In this document: piece by piece, positions 9,083 to 10,773 of the stretch
Numbering within the stretch: the first letter of the stretch is position 1
Layout of the letters: the number at the start of each line of letters is the position of its first letter
NCBI GenBank assembly: GCA_903925515.1
Contig: CAIYFP010000421.1
Coordinates: forward strand, 1-10,773
Direction: 5' to 3'
Length of the DNA: 10,773 nucleotides
From: an uncultured Verrucomicrobiota bacterium
Lineage (GTDB): Bacteria; Verrucomicrobiota; Verrucomicrobiia; Limisphaerales; UBA9464
The notes under the pieces: model-generated
The model's input: the letters and a program-made list of their open reading frames with translations, nothing else
Told to the model about the DNA's origin: nothing
Database searches by the model: none
Made by a program: the position numbers and the translations under genes

Positions 9083-9448
9083 ATGAACAAGCTCCCTGCC
9101 GGAATGGCTATGGAGAAACCAACGATCGTCGCATGGCTGAAGCCATGGTGTGGCTGGAGCGCCGGGGTGCGCGCGGTGTTCAAGAAGCACGACCTGCCCT
9201 TCGAGGAGCGGGACATCATCAACCGCCCGGAATGCTTCCAGGAGATGGTCGAGAAGACGGGCCAGACACGACAACCGTGCGTGGAAATCAACGGGAAGAT
9301 CCTTGCCGACGTCAGCGGCGACGAGGTCGAGGCATGGATGCTCCAGAACGGCGTCGTCCAGCCCACCGACCGCCATGCCGACGCCCCCACCAACCAGCCT
9401 TGCGCCCACGAGCTCCCGCAAGCGGCGCCCATGGGCTTCAGGAAATAG
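9083..9448 (+). CDS. Glutaredoxin-like protein, CGWS active site
   Basis: 121 residues with a thioredoxin fold. Order: beta strand KPTIVAWLKPW (12-22), active site C23-G-W-S26 with one catalytic Cys, helix GVRAVFKKHDL, strand PFEERDIINRPE, then TRQPCVEINGK with the cis-Pro at 65, and DVSGDEVEAWML, the glutathione-binding SGDE region that continues into the last helix. A single-Cys active site suggests monothiol chemistry: reduction of glutathionylated proteins or Fe-S cluster handling, rather than dithiol disulfide exchange. Cys51 and Cys66 might act as resolving residues. The tail after about residue 90 is Pro/Ala-rich and not part of the fold. ATGs at 9104 and 9110 are equally reasonable starts and give a tighter N-terminus; upstream signals do not decide. 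It is divergent from the molybdopterin oxidoreductase. Confidence 0.87.
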   Translation: MNKLPAGMAMEKPTIVAWLKPWCGWSAGVRAVFKKHDLPFEERDIINRPECFQEMVEKTGQTRQPCVEINGKILADVSGDEVEAWMLQNGVVQPTDRHADAPTNQPCAHELPQAAPMGFRK

Positions 9449-9505
9449 CGCGCGGCCCAAAACCGGCAGGGGGTGCGGGGACCAGCCCAAGTCACCGGTG
9501 GAGCC

Positions 9506-9541
9506 CGAGGGATGGCCCATGCTGTGGGCCGGGTTCCCTCG
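9506..9541 (+). other. Hairpin downstream of the glutaredoxin gene
   Basis: The outer stem CGAGGGA (9506-9512) pairs with TCCCTCG (9535-9541). The inner stem GGCCCA (9514-9519) pairs with TGGGCC (9525-9530) around loop TGCTG. That is 13 base pairs with a small internal loop, 57 bp after the stop codon. It could form the 3' end of the glutaredoxin mRNA, but there is no following T tract. Confidence 0.45.
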
Positions 9542-9545
9542 CGCG

Positions 9546-9688
9546 GCGGCGGGGATGCCGCACCTCCGAGCGTCAAGGGCCGGGTCGCGGCGGCATCCTG
9601 CCGCCGATCCATGCTGGGCCGAGCGGATGGAGGCCGCCTCCACTGACACCGGGCCCTCATGGAACGTGGCAGCGGCGTCCCGCCGCTG
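9546..9688. repeat. Three related REP-like palindromes
   Basis: Copy A (9546-9561) is GCGGC-GGGGAT-GCCGC, which on the minus strand reads GCGGCATCCCCGCCGC. Copy B (9588-9606) is CGGCGGCA-TCC-TGCCGCCG. Copy C (9670-9688) is CAGCGGCG-TCC-CGCCGCTG. Allowing for orientation they share GCGGC(A/G)TCC(C/T)GCCGC, with a few added or changed bases in copy A. B and C have perfect 8-bp stems around TCC. Their clustering in one non-coding gap suggests a dispersed intergenic repeat like REP elements, which can fold in RNA and affect mRNA ends. Confidence 0.6.
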
Positions 9689-9766
9689 GACGTGATCCAG
9701 CCCGGGCCGAGACGGTCCTTCCACGTTTCCGCTGGGTGATGGCACCCGGCCTACCATCCGGACCGG

Positions 9767-9795
9767 CCCATGCGAGGCCTCGCATGGGGGGGGGG
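9767..9795. repeat. 22-bp perfect palindrome ending in a run of ten G
   Basis: CCCATGCGAGG (9767-9777) is followed immediately by its reverse complement CCTCGCATGGG (9778-9788), with no spacer. The final G bases continue into an uninterrupted run of ten G (9786-9795). A spacerless palindrome is a typical shape for a dimeric regulator site or a cruciform. The G run is slippage-prone and its length may be a sequencing artefact. Confidence 0.6.
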
Positions 9796-9897
9796 TAAGG
9801 TCTCGGATGGATGCCACCGGGCCTCTTGGCCTTGATGGGAAGGCCATGTCCTTGCCTTGAGGCCCTCTTCGACTGCCGATTCAGGGATCAAGACAAA

Positions 9898-9935
9898 GAA
9901 ACGCCGCGCATTCCCGGGGGAACACGCGGCGTTTC
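9898..9935 (-). terminator. Intrinsic terminator of the DUF2752 gene
   Basis: GAAACGCCGCG (9898-9908) and CGCGGCGTTTC (9925-9935) form a perfect 11-bp stem. The 16-base loop can pair further (TTCC with GGAA). On the minus strand the stem is followed by TTTGTCTTGATCC, so together with the stem end it gives a T-rich exit tract, as in a Rho-independent terminator. It lies about 93 bp past the stop of the minus-strand DUF2752 gene. On the plus strand the exit is AACCC, so the signal is directional. Confidence 0.75.
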
Positions 9936-9957
9936 AACCCAAACAACCCTAACCTTG

Positions 9958-9977
9958 CCCGGGCCACCCGGCCCGGG
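9958..9977. other. GC-rich hairpin in the 3' region of the DUF2752 transcript
   Basis: CCCGGGCC, loop ACCC, GGCCCGGG is a perfect 8-bp stem between the DUF2752 stop codon and its terminator. It could stabilise the transcript end. No other role can be suggested. Confidence 0.4.
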
Positions 9978-10028
9978 ACTCCCGATGACTAGCCAGTGCC
10001 GTGCCAAGGTGGCTGGCCACCGACAAAA

Positions 10029-10496
10029 TCAGGGCGCGCCCAACAAGGTCGGCACGTTCCTCACAACCGCGTAGGCCATGCCCAGCCCGGCCACCACCCC
10101 GATCGCCCACGGCCGTGCCCACGGCTGCCATGCCCGCAACCCCATGCCGCGAAGGATGCCCGCCACGACCCCCCAGCCCATCCATGGCAGCAGCGAAACC
10201 CACAAGGGGTTGAGCCGCCATGCATCGCCCCATCGCCCGTTCATCAAGGCGTGCGTCGAACGCAGGATGCCGCAGCCCGGGCATTGCAGGCCGGTGGCCA
10301 CGTATAGCAGGCATCGCGGGTAATAGAGCTGTCCCGAGGGCTCGTTCCGCCACAGGACCAGCAAGGCTGCGACCCCGGCCATCCCCAGCAACGCGCCCAG
10401 CCACCATGGGGCGGCCGCCCAGCCCGGGGCGATCCCTTCCCCGTGCCGTGCGGGTGCAGGCACGGGAGGCGGCGGCGAAGGCTCATGGATGCTCAT
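10029..10496 (-). CDS. DUF2752 family small membrane protein
   Basis: 155 residues. A Pro-rich, probably cytosolic N-tail (1-30) precedes hydrophobic segments near 31-49 (WWLGALLGMAGVAALLVLW), 97-116 and 128-146. Between the first two lies YYPRCLLYVATGLQCPGCGILRSTHALMNGRWGDAWRLNP (about 58-97). This is the DUF2752 signature: a Cys, then TGLxCPGCGxxR, then an Asn-Pro after a helix. CPGCG is at 72-76 and another Cys is at 62. The conserved cysteines suggest metal or redox involvement, but the family function is not established. The ATG at 10496 has AAGG nine bases upstream (10506-10509) on the minus strand. It stands alone and ends at the terminator at 9898-9935. Confidence 0.88.
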   Translation of the reverse strand: MSIHEPSPPPPVPAPARHGEGIAPGWAAAPWWLGALLGMAGVAALLVLWRNEPSGQLYYPRCLLYVATGLQCPGCGILRSTHALMNGRWGDAWRLNPLWVSLLPWMGWGVVAGILRGMGLRAWQPWARPWAIGVVAGLGMAYAVVRNVPTLLGAP

Positions 10497-10576
10497 CGGT
10501 GCGGGCCTTGATCGCGTTGCCCCATGGCCGCCGTGCCGTGCAGGCTAGTGTCGTGTCTCACAAATCGCTGGTGTTT

Positions 10577-10710
10577 GGTTGCTCCAAGAATGCCCCGGGG
10601 CAAGGCGTGAGGACGGAGCATACCCGCAGCGGTCTGTGAGGAGCGAGCCACGACGTGGGACGCGAAAAGAGCCGCGGCCCTTCGGGTTGCGCCAAGAAAG
10701 CCCCGGGGCA
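10577..10710. repeat. 26-bp direct repeat pair
   Basis: Copy 1 (10577-10602) and copy 2 (10685-10710) match at 24 of 26 positions, 108 bp apart. Both begin GGTTGC, contain CCAAGAA and end GCCCCGGGGCA. The final 10-bp palindrome GCCCCGGGGC occurs a third time at 10763-10772. Confidence 0.7.
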
Positions 10711-10772
10711 TCGTTGGTCGTCCGTCCCAGACCGCGGCGGGTCTGCTCCGTCCTCTCGCCGTGCCCCGGGGC
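10592..10772. repeat. 45-bp imperfect inverted repeat
   Basis: The left arm (10592-10636) starts GCCCCGGGGCAAGGCG and ends GCAGCGGTCTG. The right arm (10728-10772) is its reverse complement at 41 of 45 positions. The arms enclose 91 bp that include one copy of the 26-bp direct repeat and no gene. The arrangement suggests a compound intergenic repeat, a non-autonomous element or a remnant of one. No flanking target duplication can be checked because the right arm ends one base before the window does. Confidence 0.7.
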
Positions 10773-10773
10773 C

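Larger units (their letters stand above)
9449..10028. other. 580-bp hairpin-rich intergenic region
   Basis: No frame on either strand in this stretch looks like a protein. It contains a hairpin shortly after the glutaredoxin stop (9506-9541), three related GC palindromes (9546-9561, 9588-9606, 9670-9688), an outer inverted repeat GGAACGTGG (9661-9669) against CCACGTTTCC (9721-9730), and CTGGA-CGTGA-TCCAG (9686-9700). Further along are a 22-bp palindrome ending in a G run (9767-9795), GGCCTT-GATGGG-AAGGCC (9828-9845), an intrinsic terminator (9898-9935) and CCCGGGCC-ACCC-GGCCCGGG (9958-9977). A structured RNA is possible but no known class was recognised. Confidence 0.65.
10497..10773. other. 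Repeat-bearing non-coding region at the window edge
   Basis: No protein-like frame is present. The first part is the upstream region of the DUF2752 gene. From about 10549 a less GC-rich stretch (GTGTCGTGTCTCACAAATCG) leads into the repeat block at 10577-10772. The block reaches the end of the window, so its outer boundary is not visible. Confidence 0.6.

Noticed and set aside
8981..9847. A 288-codon minus-strand frame opposite the glutaredoxin and into the gap
   Set aside because: No domain is visible, and it is antisense to the well-supported thioredoxin-fold gene.
9449..9897. tRNA or known structured RNA
   Set aside because: Several hairpins are present, but no cloverleaf arrangement, CCA end or recognisable riboswitch core was found.
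10577..10772. CRISPR array or complete insertion sequence
   Set aside because: Only two direct repeat copies with no regular spacers, and no transposase gene in or next to the inverted repeat.

Overview
The window is GC-rich bacterial DNA with ordinary housekeeping genes and several repeat-rich gaps. The best guess for the host is a Verrucomicrobiota (Limisphaerales-like) or Planctomycetota-type organism. The main reason is the minus-strand pilin-like protein with a GFTLVELL N-terminus and a C-terminal H-x9-DG motif, a family greatly expanded in those phyla. The weak or absent Shine-Dalgarno sequences and the style of the molybdopterin enzyme and glutaredoxin agree with this. It is an inference, since no rRNA or other marker gene is present.

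Layout. 1-357 has no convincing gene and carries small hairpins. 358-1908 (minus) is a probable two-gene unit: a family 2 glycosyltransferase followed by the pilin-like H-x9-DG protein. 1909-2057 is a divergent intergenic region. 2058-5425 (plus) is a TCA-cycle cluster of citrate synthase (gltA), succinyl-CoA synthetase beta (sucC) and alpha (sucD). 5477-6723 (plus) follows with a multi-pass membrane protein whose C-terminal part resembles YggT, then a YggU/DUF167 protein coupled to it by a TGATG overlap. 6600-8984 (minus) is a large molybdopterin oxidoreductase of the FdhF/YdeP type. Its 3' end overlaps the DUF167 gene tail to tail by 124 bp. 9083-9448 (plus), divergent from it, is a glutaredoxin-like protein with a CGWS active site. 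9449-10028 is a 580 bp gap full of hairpins and palindromes, including a likely intrinsic terminator for the last gene. 10029-10496 (minus) is a small DUF2752 membrane protein. 10497-10773 has no gene but holds a 45 bp imperfect inverted repeat and a related 26 bp direct repeat, running to the window edge.

How the genes work together. GltA makes citrate from oxaloacetate and acetyl-CoA, and SucCD interconverts succinyl-CoA and succinate with nucleotide synthesis, so 2058-5425 is a coherent metabolic unit. The YggT-like/YggU pair is a common bacterial neighbour pair of unknown role. The oxidoreductase and the glutaredoxin face away from each other across about 98 bp and might share redox-related control, but that is not shown. 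No defence system, prophage, CRISPR array or intact mobile element was found. The least-explained material is the intergenic repeat content (near 49-63, 9506-9788 and 10577-10772), plus a duplicated sequence around the glycosyltransferase start.
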